Positions 50,886-61,052 of a stretch of DNA of 64,000 bases are shown here, one piece after another. Below the pieces are notes generated by a model, which had not been told where the DNA came from, searched no databases, and saw only the letters and a list, made by a program, of their open reading frames with translations. Source of the stretch: Lagopus muta (lineage: Eukaryota > Chordata > Aves > Galliformes > Phasianidae); contig NC_064435.1 of NCBI RefSeq assembly GCF_023343835.1, positions 37,968,603 to 38,032,602 of the forward strand, in the 5' to 3' direction. The translations under genes were made by a program, and so were the position numbers. Each line of letters opens with the position of its first letter. Within the stretch, counting starts at the first letter, position 1.

Positions 50886-51344
50886 CTCTGAGATAGTACT
50901 GACCCCTAGTTCTATCCTTTTTATGGTTTAGACAAAAATGCGGCTGTAAGCAAGCATGAGAGCAGTGTGTCTTGATGAAATGCAAACTCCTCTTTACAAG
51001 GAAGGACACGGGCATTTGGTACGTATCTGCTGTGGTGTGCTGCACCTGTATCAGTGTTAGACTGCAGCCTTTGGTATCAGAGTTGTCCTCTGTTTTGCAA
51101 ATCTATGAACAGTGGTAGTAACTAACACTACTGGCAGATGGAGTTCTTGGACTACTGCTGAGATACCCATGGGTGATGCTGTGTTCCTCAGTTTGAAGCA
51201 TGGCTGAAGCTGAGAAGCCGCTGCAGCATGAGAAGTACATTTTATTGTAGAAGTGTGGCACAGAAGCCTGGAATGTCAGGATCCTGCCACAAGTTGTTGG
51301 CACTGCCACATACTGCAGCCCTTAGGGCACAGGCTGCACGCTTT

Positions 51345-52500
51345 GCTCTTGTTCAAGGCCTTTGACATGGTCCCCCACCACATCCCCACCACATGGATTT
51401 GATGAGGGGGCCACTCGAGGATAAGAAATCGGTTGAAAGGCCGCAGACAGAGGGTGGTCATCAATGGCTCTATGTCCAGGTGGAGGCTGGTAATGAGCGG
51501 CGTCCCCCAGGATCTGTCTTGGGACTGGTGCTCTTTTAACATCTTTATCAGTGACATCGATGATGGAATCAAGTGCACCCTCAGCAAGTTTGCTGACGAC
51601 ACCAAGCTGAGTGGTGCAGTTGACACAGTGGAAGGAAGGGATGCCATTCAGAGGGACCTTGAGAGGCTGGAAAGGTGGGCCTGGGTGAACCTAATGAGGT
51701 TCAACACAGCGAAGTGCAGAGTTTTGCACTTGGGCTGGAGGAATCCCAGGCATCCATACAGCCTGGAAGGAGTGGTCCTTGAGAGCAGCTCTGCAGAGAA
51801 AGGCCTGGGGGTCTTGATGGATGAAAAGCTTAACATGAGCCAGCAGTGTGCTCTTGTGGCTCAGAAGGCAAATGGTATCCTGGGCTCCATCAGAAGAGGG
51901 GTGGCCAGCAGGGACAGGGAGGTGATTGTCCCCCCCTACTCTGCTCTTGTGAGGCCCCATCTGGAGTACTGTGTCCAGGTCTGGAGCCCCCAGTACAGAA
52001 AAGACAGGGAGCTGTTGGAGAGGGTCCAGAGAAGAGCCACAAAGATGATCAGGGGACTGGAGCACCTCCCCTATGAGGACAGGCTGAGGGAGCTGGGCTT
52101 GTTCAGCCTGGAGAAAAGAAGGCTGCGGGGGTGACCTCATTGCAGCCTTTCAGTACCTGTAGGGAGCCTACAAACAGGAGGGGAATCAACTCTTTGAAAG
52201 GGTTGATAACTGCAGGACAAGGGGAAATGGTTTTAAGTTGAGGGAGGGAAGATTTAGGTTGGATGTCAGGGGGAAGTTCTTTACAGAGAGAGTGGTGAGG
52301 TGCTGGAACAGGCTGCCCAGAGAGGTTGTGGATGCTTCGTCCCTGGAGGTGTTCAAGGCCAGGTTGGATGGGGCCCTGGGCAGCCTGGTCTGGTATTAAA
52401 TGTGGAGGTTGGTGGCCCTGCATGTGGCAGGAGGTTGGAGATTTGTGATCCTTGAGGTCCCTTCCAACCCTGGCCATTTTGTGATTCTGTGATTCTGTTA
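51345..52500 (+). mobile_element. CR1 LINE, 5'-truncated, with reverse-transcriptase C-terminal part and complete 3' end
   Basis: Forward CR1 of about 1.15 kb. It begins in the reverse-transcriptase domain near TTTGACATGGTCCCCCACCA, with a short internal deletion in the next lines, keeps a 233-codon frame (51433-52134) and ends with the normal 3' UTR and repeated TGTGATTC terminus at about 52500. Full-length CR1 is about 4.5 kb, so three quarters of the element is missing. The open frame and sharp match to the usual CR1 pattern suggest that it is one of the younger copies in the window. Confidence 0.96.
51433..52134 (+). pseudogene. CR1 ORF2 fragment (reverse transcriptase, C-terminal part)
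   Basis: The 233-residue frame carries the reverse-transcriptase motif [11 protein letters not shown], the CR1/LINE form of the YxDD active site, near residue 50. It also has the conserved late region around [16 protein letters not shown] and [13 protein letters not shown], ending near [13 protein letters not shown]. In intact CR1 the protein continues for some residues; here a small indel near 52130 ends the frame early. The endonuclease and the N-terminal half of the reverse transcriptase are absent, so it cannot mobilise itself. Confidence 0.93.
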
Positions 52501-54540
52501 CTTCTAAAAGTTCATATTACATGTTTGTTCTTACTGACACAGCAGCCAAAGCTCAAGACATGCTGAAGTTCCCTGCTGGTAAGGACTGGTTCACACAGCT
52601 TTCTTTTTCCTTATGTTGCTGCAGAAATATCAGCAACATGGCAACAGCATGTCTGAAGGCCTCCCTGGGTGCCCAGTATGGGTACGCTTGGGGAAGGCAT
52701 TGGGATGAGGGAGGCAGCCAGCCCAGCATCCTTCTTCTGGGCAGGGACAGTGGAGCTGAACGTGGCTGGGAGGTAAGGTGAAGCTGAACATGGCAAGGAT
52801 GTCCTGCGGTGTCTGTGTCTCAAGAGAAGAAACTGGGCCGTGTTGAGAGCACAAGAAAATACGTTCTGTAAAAGATAAAAGCCTGGTTGGTTTCAAATTG
52901 GCTCTAACTGCATTTACAACAAAAATAATTGGATGTCCCCCTGCTCCAGCCCTCAGCAGTTGGCTTGAGACAAGTCGGCTACAGTCAGTCTGCTTCAGCC
53001 CCAAAGTACGCCCCTCTTCCTGTTCAAGAGGTTCAGTGTGTTCCCAAAGAGTAATACGTTCTTGCCACGAGAGGAGAAAAACAGAAAGGTTTTCAGCAGA
53101 AAAGGAAAATTACTGAAAAAAGACATGGAGTTAAAAAAAAAAAAAAAATACAATGGAAAGTCTGCCATATTATTCTGAATGAGACTGCAGGCAAAGAAAT
53201 TTGGGAAAAGTCCTAACACTAACCCTCTGGTTTTTGTTACGGTGTTCTGCAACATTCAACATCTCATAGAATTATCCTGCAATTCCTGAGCAGCTCATAG
53301 ACTTTTTGCCCACACCTGGCAGCACTCCACTGACTCCTCTCTCTCACCCAAGCTTCCCTGTTAAGCTTCTCTGTGACCTTAACGCTGGAGAAAAGGTTGC
53401 AATGTGTGTACTTTTTCCATGAGATAGGTGAAGTTCTTGGAGAATTTATAGCAGAGATCACTTCTCTGCTGTATTTATGTACTATATGTCACATAAGACC
53501 GTGCCAGAGTTAGAGCCTCTACGGCTGTTGCAAAATAAACCTTAAGAAGTCATTTCCGTCTCCAGTATAGGTGGATTTGCTTATCACAGCTTTTTGTTAT
53601 CATCACAGCTCACTTACTGAGAATGCATTTCTTGTGAAGATTTTTAAGTGGAGCCATCGTGCAGGCATACAACCCCAGCACTGCTGGGACCTGCTGTCTG
53701 CGCTGGTTGCTTTGCAGCATATTTAAAACTGCAATGAGGCTCCTTGTTGGTGTCCTCCACTGCCCCCAAGTGTCCCAGCACAGCTGATGTCAGAGCAGAG
53801 CCCTGTCCCTGTGAGACCCTCTTGCATCCCCAGCTCTCCGACCTCTACCTTGATAACAATTCCCACCACACGTTAGCACCTATTTATCTAAATCTCCCTT
53901 AGCTGATCTGTTTCACATCACTGGGTGATAACCCAGGTTTTCTGTTCTCATTCATCTCACGTTGACATCCAGATGAAGGACCTGAAGGATAAGGAGGTGG
54001 GAAATGGAAACCAAACTTTCAATTGATTTGTTTGCAAGTATGGAAAGATACTTGCTAGAATGTTCAAAAGCATTTAGCTGTACAAAATGAAACCCTGTGC
54101 ATAATGCTCATTGCTATAGCCAACGCACAATATGTGATGCTCATCAGCCAGTCCTTTTGCTACTGTTAGGCTTACCTAACCACCCAGGAAGGGCAGACTT
54201 CAGCAGCCAAACCTCTCCTATCACACATGAGTTGCGGGTCCCCTTAAACTCACTTTTAAATTTAGTTATGCCTGCCATAGGCTTACCAAATGCTAATGGT
54301 TACTATCTCAGCTGTGTTCTCTGAGAAAATGCATCTAACAGTTACCACTGTTGTCTATAGCCCCAGCAAAATGCACTCAATTTATTTACTGCCAGGCCCT
54401 TTTGCTAGAGGCATTCATGGAGCAAAGTATCTTTCTAGTCTCCTGTGATTAAAAATCATGCAAAATACACGTGAACGAATACATTTTAGTTTAAAATCCA
54501 TATACCTTTACTTTCTAGAGATTTACTTAAGGGTGAAAAA
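52501..54540 (+). other. Intergenic DNA upstream of MOS
   Basis: No gene or mobile element was recognised. There is an A-run near 53134-53148. The last few hundred bases lead into the MOS promoter region. Confidence 0.6.
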
Positions 54541-54549
54541 AAATGTTCT

Positions 54550-54561
54550 CAGGTGCACCTG
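54550..54561 (+). promoter_or_regulatory. MOS: Palindromic double E-box upstream of MOS
   Basis: CAGGTGCACCTG is a perfect 12-base palindrome made of two abutting CANNTG E-boxes, 146 bases before the MOS ATG. Germ-cell bHLH factors such as FIGLA act through E-boxes in oocyte promoters (family knowledge). Use of this site by MOS is inference. Confidence 0.4.
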
Positions 54562-54629
54562 ATTATAGGGTGAGCTCATTGAGACAGATGCGGATCATTA
54601 GGGGTGGGAGGGGAAAGTTGTGCAGAGAG

Positions 54630-54637
54630 AATAAAAG
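54630..54637 (+). promoter_or_regulatory. MOS: TATA-like element of the MOS promoter
   Basis: AATAAAAG lies 70-77 bases upstream of the MOS ATG. If it positions initiation 25-30 bases downstream, the start site would be near 54660, giving a leader of about 45-50 bases, similar to the short leader known for mouse oocyte Mos. No CpG island is present. The assignment is inferred. Confidence 0.4.
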
Positions 54638-54649
54638 AGCTTTTGGAAG

Positions 54650-54687
54650 ATGCCATGAAGAAGCTTTCTAGTCTACTGTCCTTGTAA
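54650..54687 (+). promoter_or_regulatory. MOS: Two short overlapping upstream ORFs before MOS
   Basis: ATGCCATGA (54650-54658) is a two-codon ORF. A second ATG at 54655 opens ten codons to TAA at 54685-54687. Both end before the MOS ATG at 54707. They matter only if transcription starts upstream of 54650, which the TATA-like position leaves uncertain. Confidence 0.45.
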
Positions 54688-54706
54688 CTTTTTCTGGCAT
54701 CTTATT

Positions 54707-55756
54707 ATGCCATCACCTATTCCTTTTAATAGCTTTCTTCCTTTGGAGCTCTCCCCATCTGCAGACTTGAGACCTTGCAGCAGCCCTGTAGTTATTCCTG
54801 GCAAAGATGGAAAAACCTTCCTAGAAGGGACCCCCTCACCCAGGACCCGCCGCCTGCCTCCGCGCTTGGCCTGGTGCTCCATTGACTGGGATCAGCTCTG
54901 CCTCCTGCAGCCCCTGGGATCTGGGGGTTTTGGGGCTGTCTACAAGGCCACCTACCATGGTGTGACTGTGGCTGTGAAGCAGGTGAAGAAGAGCAGCAAA
55001 AATCGGCTGGCATCCCGACAGAGTTTCTGGGCTGAGCTGAACGTAGCCCGACTGCAGCATGACAATGTGGTACGTGTGGTGGCTGCCAGCACGTGTGCTC
55101 CTGCCAGCCAGAACAGCCTGGGCACCATCATCATGGAATATGTTGGCAACATCACCCTGCACCATGTCATCTATGGCACTAGAGATGTGTGGAGGCAGGC
55201 TGAGGAGGAGGAAGGAGGATGTGGGAGGAAGGCTCTGAGCATGGAGGAGGCTGTGTGCTACTCATGTGACATAGTGACTGGCTTAGCCTTCCTTCACTCG
55301 CAGGGCATCGTGCACCTCGACCTGAAGCCTGCCAATATCCTCATCACTGAGCATGGAGTATGCAAGATCGGAGACTTCGGCTGCTCCCAGAGACTGGAGG
55401 AAGGCTTGTTCCAGAGCCACCATGTTTGTCAGCAAGGGGGCACGTACACCCACCGTGCTCCTGAGCTCCTCAAGGGCGAGAAGGTGACTGCCAAAGCAGA
55501 CATCTACTCCTTTGCCATCACCCTCTGGCAGATTGTCATGCGGGAGCAGCCTTACCTGGGCGAACGGCAATACGTGCTCTATGCAGTGGTAGCCTACAAC
55601 TTACGCCCTTCTCTGGAGGCCACCATCTTCCAGGAGTCACCGGTGGGCCAAAGGCTTCAGAGAATCATCAGCTGCTGCTGGAAGGCTGATGTAGAGGAGC
55701 GCCTCAGTGCGGTCCAGCTGCTCCCCAGCCTCAGGGCCCTGAAGGGGAACCTCTAG
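54707..55756 (+). CDS. MOS: MOS proto-oncogene serine/threonine kinase (intronless)
   Basis: A single exon encodes 349 residues (346 in human), typical of MOS. The N-terminus [10 protein letters not shown] keeps Pro2 and Ser3, which control Mos stability. Kinase features in order: glycine loop GSGGFG (71-76), VAVK with ATP-binding Lys91, catalytic loop HLDLKPAN with Asp205 and Asn210, DFG at 223-225, APE at 251-253, and a conserved C-lobe ending [14 protein letters not shown] before the tail. Mos is a cytoplasmic MAPKKK that phosphorylates MEK1 in oocytes and supports meiotic maturation and metaphase II arrest as part of cytostatic factor (family knowledge). The frame is intact with no premature stop. 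It is more GC-rich than its flanks. ATG 54707 has a poor context (ATTATGC), but it begins the conserved MPSPIP N-terminus. This is the cellular gene; no retroviral sequence adjoins it. Confidence 0.98.
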   Translation: MPSPIPFNSFLPLELSPSADLRPCSSPVVIPGKDGKTFLEGTPSPRTRRLPPRLAWCSIDWDQLCLLQPLGSGGFGAVYKATYHGVTVAVKQVKKSSKNRLASRQSFWAELNVARLQHDNVVRVVAASTCAPASQNSLGTIIMEYVGNITLHHVIYGTRDVWRQAEEEEGGCGRKALSMEEAVCYSCDIVTGLAFLHSQGIVHLDLKPANILITEHGVCKIGDFGCSQRLEEGLFQSHHVCQQGGTYTHRAPELLKGEKVTAKADIYSFAITLWQIVMREQPYLGERQYVLYAVVAYNLRPSLEATIFQESPVGQRLQRIISCCWKADVEERLSAVQLLPSLRALKGNL

Positions 55757-55837
55757 GGGAACTCAAGGTTACTCTCAACTTCTTTCCCTCCGCTTTTCCT
55801 TCGAAAATAATGACTGTAGCCTCTTTGACTTTTGATA

Positions 55838-55844
55838 TTTTTAT
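55838..55844 (+). promoter_or_regulatory. MOS: Cytoplasmic polyadenylation element (CPE) in the MOS 3' UTR
   Basis: TTTTTAT matches the CPE consensus bound by CPEB. It lies about 30 bases before the AATAAA, the distance needed for cytoplasmic polyadenylation. Mos mRNA is a classic CPEB target in frog and mouse oocytes (established knowledge); its use here is inferred. Confidence 0.65.
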
Positions 55845-55872
55845 ATTTAAAAAAGATGTTTTGTTATAAGAA

Positions 55873-55882
55873 AATAAATAAA
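55873..55882 (+). terminator. MOS: MOS poly(A) signal (two overlapping hexamers)
   Basis: AATAAATAAA contains two overlapping AATAAA signals. A T/G-rich element, TTTGTTTTTTG, lies at 55896-55906, so cleavage is expected close to 55890-55900. Confidence 0.75.
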
Positions 55883-56973
55883 GACATTGAATGAATTTGT
55901 TTTTTGAACTACAGAGGGGATAGAGAGGCAAGGAGCAAAGTGTTGGTGATAATAGTCTTTTTGGTTTTTAATGGTTACTTTTTAGTTGATTTCTGGTGTG
56001 CTGTGCTGCCTCACTAAGAGGAAAAACTGGGGCCAGAGAAAAATCATTTTCAAGTACAAAAGAGTGCCATTTCTGGATAGCATTTTGTATATAGCATTCT
56101 CTGGTATTTCCAAATTTGAGACACATGTAGTTCTTTAGATTAACTAGGCCTGGGCATTTGAGATTTTCATAGACTAATACAGAGCACCAGTGTTTTTTGT
56201 TGTCTATTCCTGTTCTTAGATGTAAATAAACTGTTTCTGAAGTGGAAAATGTAAAATACCTTATCTCCCTGTTGAAATGAGGGACCTTCTTACATTTAAT
56301 AGCCTCTGATTAACAAGAAGATGGAAAAGAACAGCTTGTTAGTATGTTCAAGTTTCCAGTCTTTCCATACTACCAGGTGTTTGTTGGAACTCACTGGCTG
56401 GTATATTGTAAACTGCAGTATCTGAAGTATTAAAGAGCATCTCGTGTTGAACAGAAAGTTCCTAGAGCTTGGAGATATATATTTTTAAATTTACTCTATG
56501 TATATGAACTGACAGGGAGATGCACAGGTGCAGAAACCTCAAACTGGGGAAGGGGTGCAAGAAATTACTCTCTCTTCTTAATACGTGGGTCAGTACCAGA
56601 TAAGATACCAAAGAGACTGTAAAGGAAGATTGCTTAAAGCAGTAATAATAATACTTTGCTAGTGCTTAAAATGTATGTTGAACAAACCTCTGCTCATGAA
56701 TGCACTGTTTCTTATCTAATGTCTTTCCTAATCTGGTTGTAATGTGTCTGGGAGAGGAACTGCTCTAGGCAATGTTAGAGACAGAGCTCCAGTTTTTCAC
56801 TTATCAAAACCAATCATTATAGATCTGTCTAGATCTCAGCCCTTATCTGGAACTATAAAGATCTGGCTGCTGTAGCTGATACTGTCATTCTCAAGAGCTA
56901 TACTTTATAAGAGAGTAAGAGTGAAGTTTTGGTCCAATTGTTTTTCTTTCCTCCCCCTTTCTTCCATTCTGGT

Positions 56974-56991
56974 GGGGGGGGGGGGGGGGGG
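56974..56991. repeat. G18 homopolymer run
   Basis: Eighteen consecutive guanines follow a pyrimidine-rich stretch of about 30 bases. The run could fold into a G-quadruplex and is likely to be variable in length. Confidence 0.95.
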
Positions 56992-57522
56992 AAATCCCAA
57001 AGGCATTGAGCCATTTTCCTGGTTTCTGACATGCATCTGTTCACAGCCCCTTGAAATCCTGGAAGTGAGCAACTATGTATATTTGAGATGATTCTATAGG
57101 TCTTCATGGTGTTTGGGTTGTTCCTTGAAATCCATGCTTTATAAAGCAGAGCTAAGCTTAACTCTTTCTTTCTTTCCTGTCCTTCCTAAGTAGAACTATG
57201 AAATGCCTGCTGGAACTGAGAAAATGTTGTAATTTTGTTTGTTTTCCCAGTCAAAATAATTATGCTATAAAACCAGAACTTGTTTTACATGTTGTATAAC
57301 TTCTCTTGATTATAAACAGTAACTATCTTACAGGAGTTGTTATAATGAGCCAGTTCCTTTTTACAATGATTAGCTAAGGGCGCATAAAATAAACTGTCAG
57401 ATAAAGCCATTGGTGCCTCTCGCATGAACTTCAAGCTGTAGTGGATTCTTTCAGGGTAGAGTAAGAACTCTGCACGCTACTTAATATTTAGGTACATTGT
57501 AATAAGCTGTCATAACAATGTT

Positions 57523-57543
57523 GTTTTTTTTTTTTTTTTTTTT
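57523..57543. repeat. T-run
   Basis: About 20 thymines are followed by AATAAAG. It is simple sequence shortly before the start of the CR1 copy. Confidence 0.9.
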
Positions 57544-57589
57544 AATAAAGAGCTTTTCCCAGAAAGAATAAAGATCTGTCAGAGCATGT

Positions 57590-58711
57590 AGAGCTGGGTT
57601 TAAAGAAGTGAAAGCCCATCTCAGATTGAGTCTGGTGAGGGTTGTGAAGAGCAACAGGAAGGTTTCTACAGGTACATCAACAGTAAAAGGAACAGTAGGT
57701 TGAATCTGGGCCCACTGATTAATGGGGCAAGGGAGCTGGTGACAAAAAAATAAAAAAGGAAAAAAAAAAAGGGGGAGGGTGGGGGGAACACTGGGAGAAG
57801 GACAAGGTATTCATCTATTGTTTCTTCACTTCAGCTTTTAATGCAAAGACCTGCACTAAGGAATCTTGGGTGCCATTGAGACCAAAGGGAAATATGGAGC
57901 AAGGATGACTTGGTATAGGAAGGAACAGGTTAGGAACATTCAAGCAAACACATCATACACAAGTTCATGGGCCTTGATTGAGTGTATGTGCATATGCCAA
58001 GGGATCTAGCTGATGTTGTGGTTAGGACACTCCAGTCTTGAAAGGCTGCGGCAAGTGAGGGGGGCTCTGCCAGACTCACAGAAAGCAATGTCACTGCTAT
58101 CTGCAGATCATCAAAAATGAGTGCCTAGCAAACTACAAGACAGTTCACTTCACATCACTCCCCCAAGTAAATGGTGAAACAACTGATCCTGGAAATGATT
58201 CCAAGCACGTGAAGAACAAGAAAGTAATTGGGTGTAGTTAGCATGGATTTACAAAGTCCAGCTGGAGGTCAGTCACCAGTGGTGTACCCTGAATGTTAAT
58301 ACTGGGGATAGTATAGTTTAAAATCTCTATTGATAATGTGGATGACTGGACAGTGAGTACCATCAGCAAATTTGCAGGTGATACTGAACTGGTTGGAGTG
58401 GTTGATACAGCAGATGGGTTGTGCTATTTAGTGGGACCTTGCCAGGCTGGAGAAATCCGTTGATGGGGATCAGTGAGGGGAAATGTAAAATCTAGTAACT
58501 GAGGAAGAAGAGACCCAGACACCATTACAGGCTCAGGGCTGACTGTCCAGGAAACAGCTGTGCAGGAAAGGACCCGGAGTTCCAGACACCAAATTGAACA
58601 TGAACTAGCAATGCGCCCTTGTGGCAAAGGAGGCCAACAGCATCTTGGGCTGCACTGCGAAAGGCATCTCGAGTTCCTCCAGAGCATCAACAGATGAGAT
58701 TATTCTGCCCC
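57590..58711 (+). mobile_element. CR1 LINE, 5' part of a split copy (ORF2 region)
   Basis: Diverged forward CR1 ORF2 sequence. It starts around CCCATCTCAGATTGAGTCTG and GGTACATCAACAGTAAAAGG (upstream of the reverse transcriptase). It proceeds through the reverse-transcriptase region (GGTCAGTCACCAGTGGTGTA, then the CAGCAAATTTGCAGGTGATA block that encodes the worn FADD motif) and on to GCCAACAGCATCTTGGGCTG. It stops at about 58711, exactly where the canonical element continues into the segment found at 60508. It contains many frameshifts and stops and an A/G-rich expansion at 57743-57785. Confidence 0.9.
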
Positions 58712-59147
58712 CACCACACCAGGCTGCCCAGGGCCTCATCCAACCTGGCCTTGGGCACCTCCAGGGATGGAGTGCCACAGCTTCTCTATGGGCCTGTGCC
58801 AGTGACTCTCTGAGTAAGGAATTGCTTCATAACATCTAATTTAAATCTCCCCTCTTGTACTTTAAAACCAGTTCCCATTGTCCTTTTACTATATGCCCAA
58901 GTAAAAATTTGATCTTCCTGTTTAGAATCTCCTTTTAAGTACTGGAAAGATGCAGTGAGATCTCCTTGGAGCCTCCAGACTGAACAAGCCCAGCTCTCTC
59001 AGCCTGTCTTCTTAGGAGAAGTGCTTCACTGCTGTTCCTCTTCATGGTCCTCCTCTGAACCTGCTGCAACAGCCCCACAACCTTGTGCTGGGGGCTCCAG
59101 GCCTGAAGGCAGCACTCCCGGTGGAGCCTCACAATGGAGAGTAGAGA
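58712..59147 (-). mobile_element. Inverted CR1 LINE fragment inside the split copy
   Basis: On the minus strand this is late-ORF2 and 3' UTR CR1 sequence. In plus-strand view it shows CAGGCTGCCCAGGGCCTCAT, CTTGGGCACCTCCAGGGATGG, CCAGACTGAACAAGCCCAGC and GGGCTCCAGGCCTGAAGGCA in the expected order. The last 80 or so bases of the CR1 3' end are missing at its left edge, which is unusual because CR1 copies normally keep their 3' terminus. Confidence 0.92.
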
Positions 59148-59290
59148 GGGACAATCATCCCATCGAGTCCAACTGCTTGCTTCACACGGGATCACTGGAA
59201 ATTCAAACCGTGCTCATGGTTGTAAGTCAGCGTAAGTGTTAAGGGCACCTCATCCCTAATTTGTCTTCTGCATTTCTGAAGCTGATTGCC
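59148..59290 (-). mobile_element. Possible second inverted CR1 3'-end fragment
   Basis: The text around CCCATCGAGTCCAACTGCTT, followed by CTTCACACGGGATCACTGG, resembles the reverse complement of the 3' end of another CR1 subfamily, placed directly next to the previous fragment. Divergence is high and the right boundary is uncertain. Confidence 0.45.
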
Positions 59291-60507
59291 AGCAGCTGAT
59301 GAACCTAAACATGGGTTCTCTTAAAGGCCTGGAGAAAGCACTACAACCAGATAATTGCAGTTTATCAACATCTGTCTGTATCTGCTGAGCATGATATACT
59401 TATGATATACCAGTGCTGATCATCCTTCCACTTCCAGTGTGGGAGGCAGAGGTCAAAGAAGGTAGGAGAATTTTTTTCTATTTTATCACTGCCTTTGATG
59501 GAAGGAGGGTGCTGATAACAGTGGTTGACATGATGGAAAACATAAAAAGGAACATCAGTTTTTTAATCTGTGGTCTACATGCCTCAGCAGGGTATATATG
59601 AAGACATAAGGAGCTTGAAAGGCTGAACAAGCATTCTTGTCCTGATCAGCTTAGCAGGGTCTTGCGAATTTGGAAGTATGGGGCCCACTATTGCACAGAT
59701 TCAGATAATGCAGCATCACTGGTGCTGCAATGTATCAGTGGGCTCTGATATTTGCCAGCCAGTGTGCTCTGTTCAGTGTAAGAGTGATACTAAGAGTGGG
59801 CCAGACCTTCTCCTGCGAAAGTGGCCAAATCATCTGGGCTGTGCTTTTCAGAAGGAACAGAGCCTCATTTGTCCCAGTTGGTAAATGCCAGATCTCTCAT
59901 GTCTTACCATCAACTCAGTTCCTTAGTTTGATATAGTTATTTTTCTTGGAGGCTGAAATATTCTTATGTTTATTTAACAGCATAGCTTTTGGCACAGCAA
60001 AGTGCCATTTCTGGGATCCCGGGATGCTGTGCCATGCCACAGTGGCTATCTTCTTACTGTGAGCTCTTTTTGTTATGTTCCCGGTTCGTAAGCGGGACCC
60101 CAGCACAAGCTGCCTTTCTGGCTTCCAGCTCTGCAGCATTGAGTTAACTAGTCCAAACCAATTGGGTTAGCTGCTGTCTCATAGCAGTCCTGGGTAGCCA
60201 CAGTCTGCATGGAAACTTCAGCTAGTTCCCATCAACACCCTAGTGCCTAACTACCACATCTGGCTGCCTTTACTAATTTCAGACACCTCCTATTAAAAAG
60301 GACACTGTGAAATGCTTGCATTATCTTGCTCAGTCACCAACAGCAGCAGGTTTGGACATGTTAATCACATCAGAGTGTTACATTTTATGCTTCCTTGATT
60401 ATACAGATAATATTGTCTACTATGGGAAAGCATGAACTGGAAGTTTTAACTCTAGCCTTTTTTTTTCCAGTAGTAAATGACATCCAGTCCTTTCCATCAG
60501 ATTTGCG
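59291..60507. other. Unassigned sequence inside the split CR1
   Basis: About 1.2 kb between the inverted CR1 pieces and the point where the split CR1 resumes. I recognise no gene or element. Only short open frames occur. Confidence 0.55.
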
Positions 60508-61052
60508 CACTCAGCACTGGTGAGGCCACACTTTGAGTACTATGTTCAGTTTTGGGCCCCTCTGTACAAGAAAGAAATTGAGGCCCTGGAGCACGTCTAG
60601 AGAAGGGCAAGGAAGCTGTGAGGGATCTGGAGCACAAGTCTTACAAGAAACAGCTCAGGGAACTGGGGCAGTTTAGTGTGAAGAAAAGGAAGCCCAGGAG
60701 GGGCCTTGTAGCTCTCTAGCATGACTTGAAAGGAGGTTGTAGTGAGGTGGGGATCAGCCTCTTCACCTTGGTAACAGCAACAGGATGGGAGAAAATAGCC
60801 TCAAGTTGCACCAGGAAAGGTTCAGGCTGGATATTAGGAAATGTTTCTTCACAGAAAGAGTGCTGAGGCATTGCAACAGGCTGCCCAGGGAGTGGAGTCA
60901 CCGTCCCTGAAGGCGTTCAAGAAACATGGAGATGTGGCACTGAGGGATGTGGTTAGTGGGCATGGTGGGGATGGGCTGGTGGTTGGATCAGATGTTCTGC
61001 TTAGTGGTCTTTTCCAACTTGTATGATTCTATGATTCCATAATTTCATCTAA
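60508..61052 (+). mobile_element. CR1 LINE, 3' part of the split copy
   Basis: Forward CR1 beginning at GCACTGGTGAGGCCACACTT (the ALVRPHFEY segment) and running through the end of ORF2 and the 3' UTR (GGCTGGATATTAGGAAATGT, GAGTGCTGAGGCATTGCAAC) to the terminus near GATTCTATGATTCC at 61022-61040. It continues directly from the coding position lost at 58711. The coding part has stops and indels. Confidence 0.92.

Larger units (their letters stand above)
55757..55900 (+). other. MOS: MOS 3' UTR (short, inferred)
   Basis: About 140 bases run from the stop codon to the likely cleavage site after the overlapping AATAAA hexamers. The segment contains a CPE-like TTTTTAT and is otherwise AT-rich. Confidence 0.65.
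55901..57589 (+). other. Intergenic DNA downstream of MOS
   Basis: AT-rich sequence without recognised genes. It contains a G18 run (56974-56991) and a T21-type run (57523-57543). Confidence 0.6.

Noticed and set aside
54707..55756. MOS as a retroviral (v-mos-like) or retroposed copy
   Set aside because: The cellular MOS gene is naturally intronless, sits in its conserved position next to PLAG1, has no LTR or viral sequence around it and no retrocopy tail.
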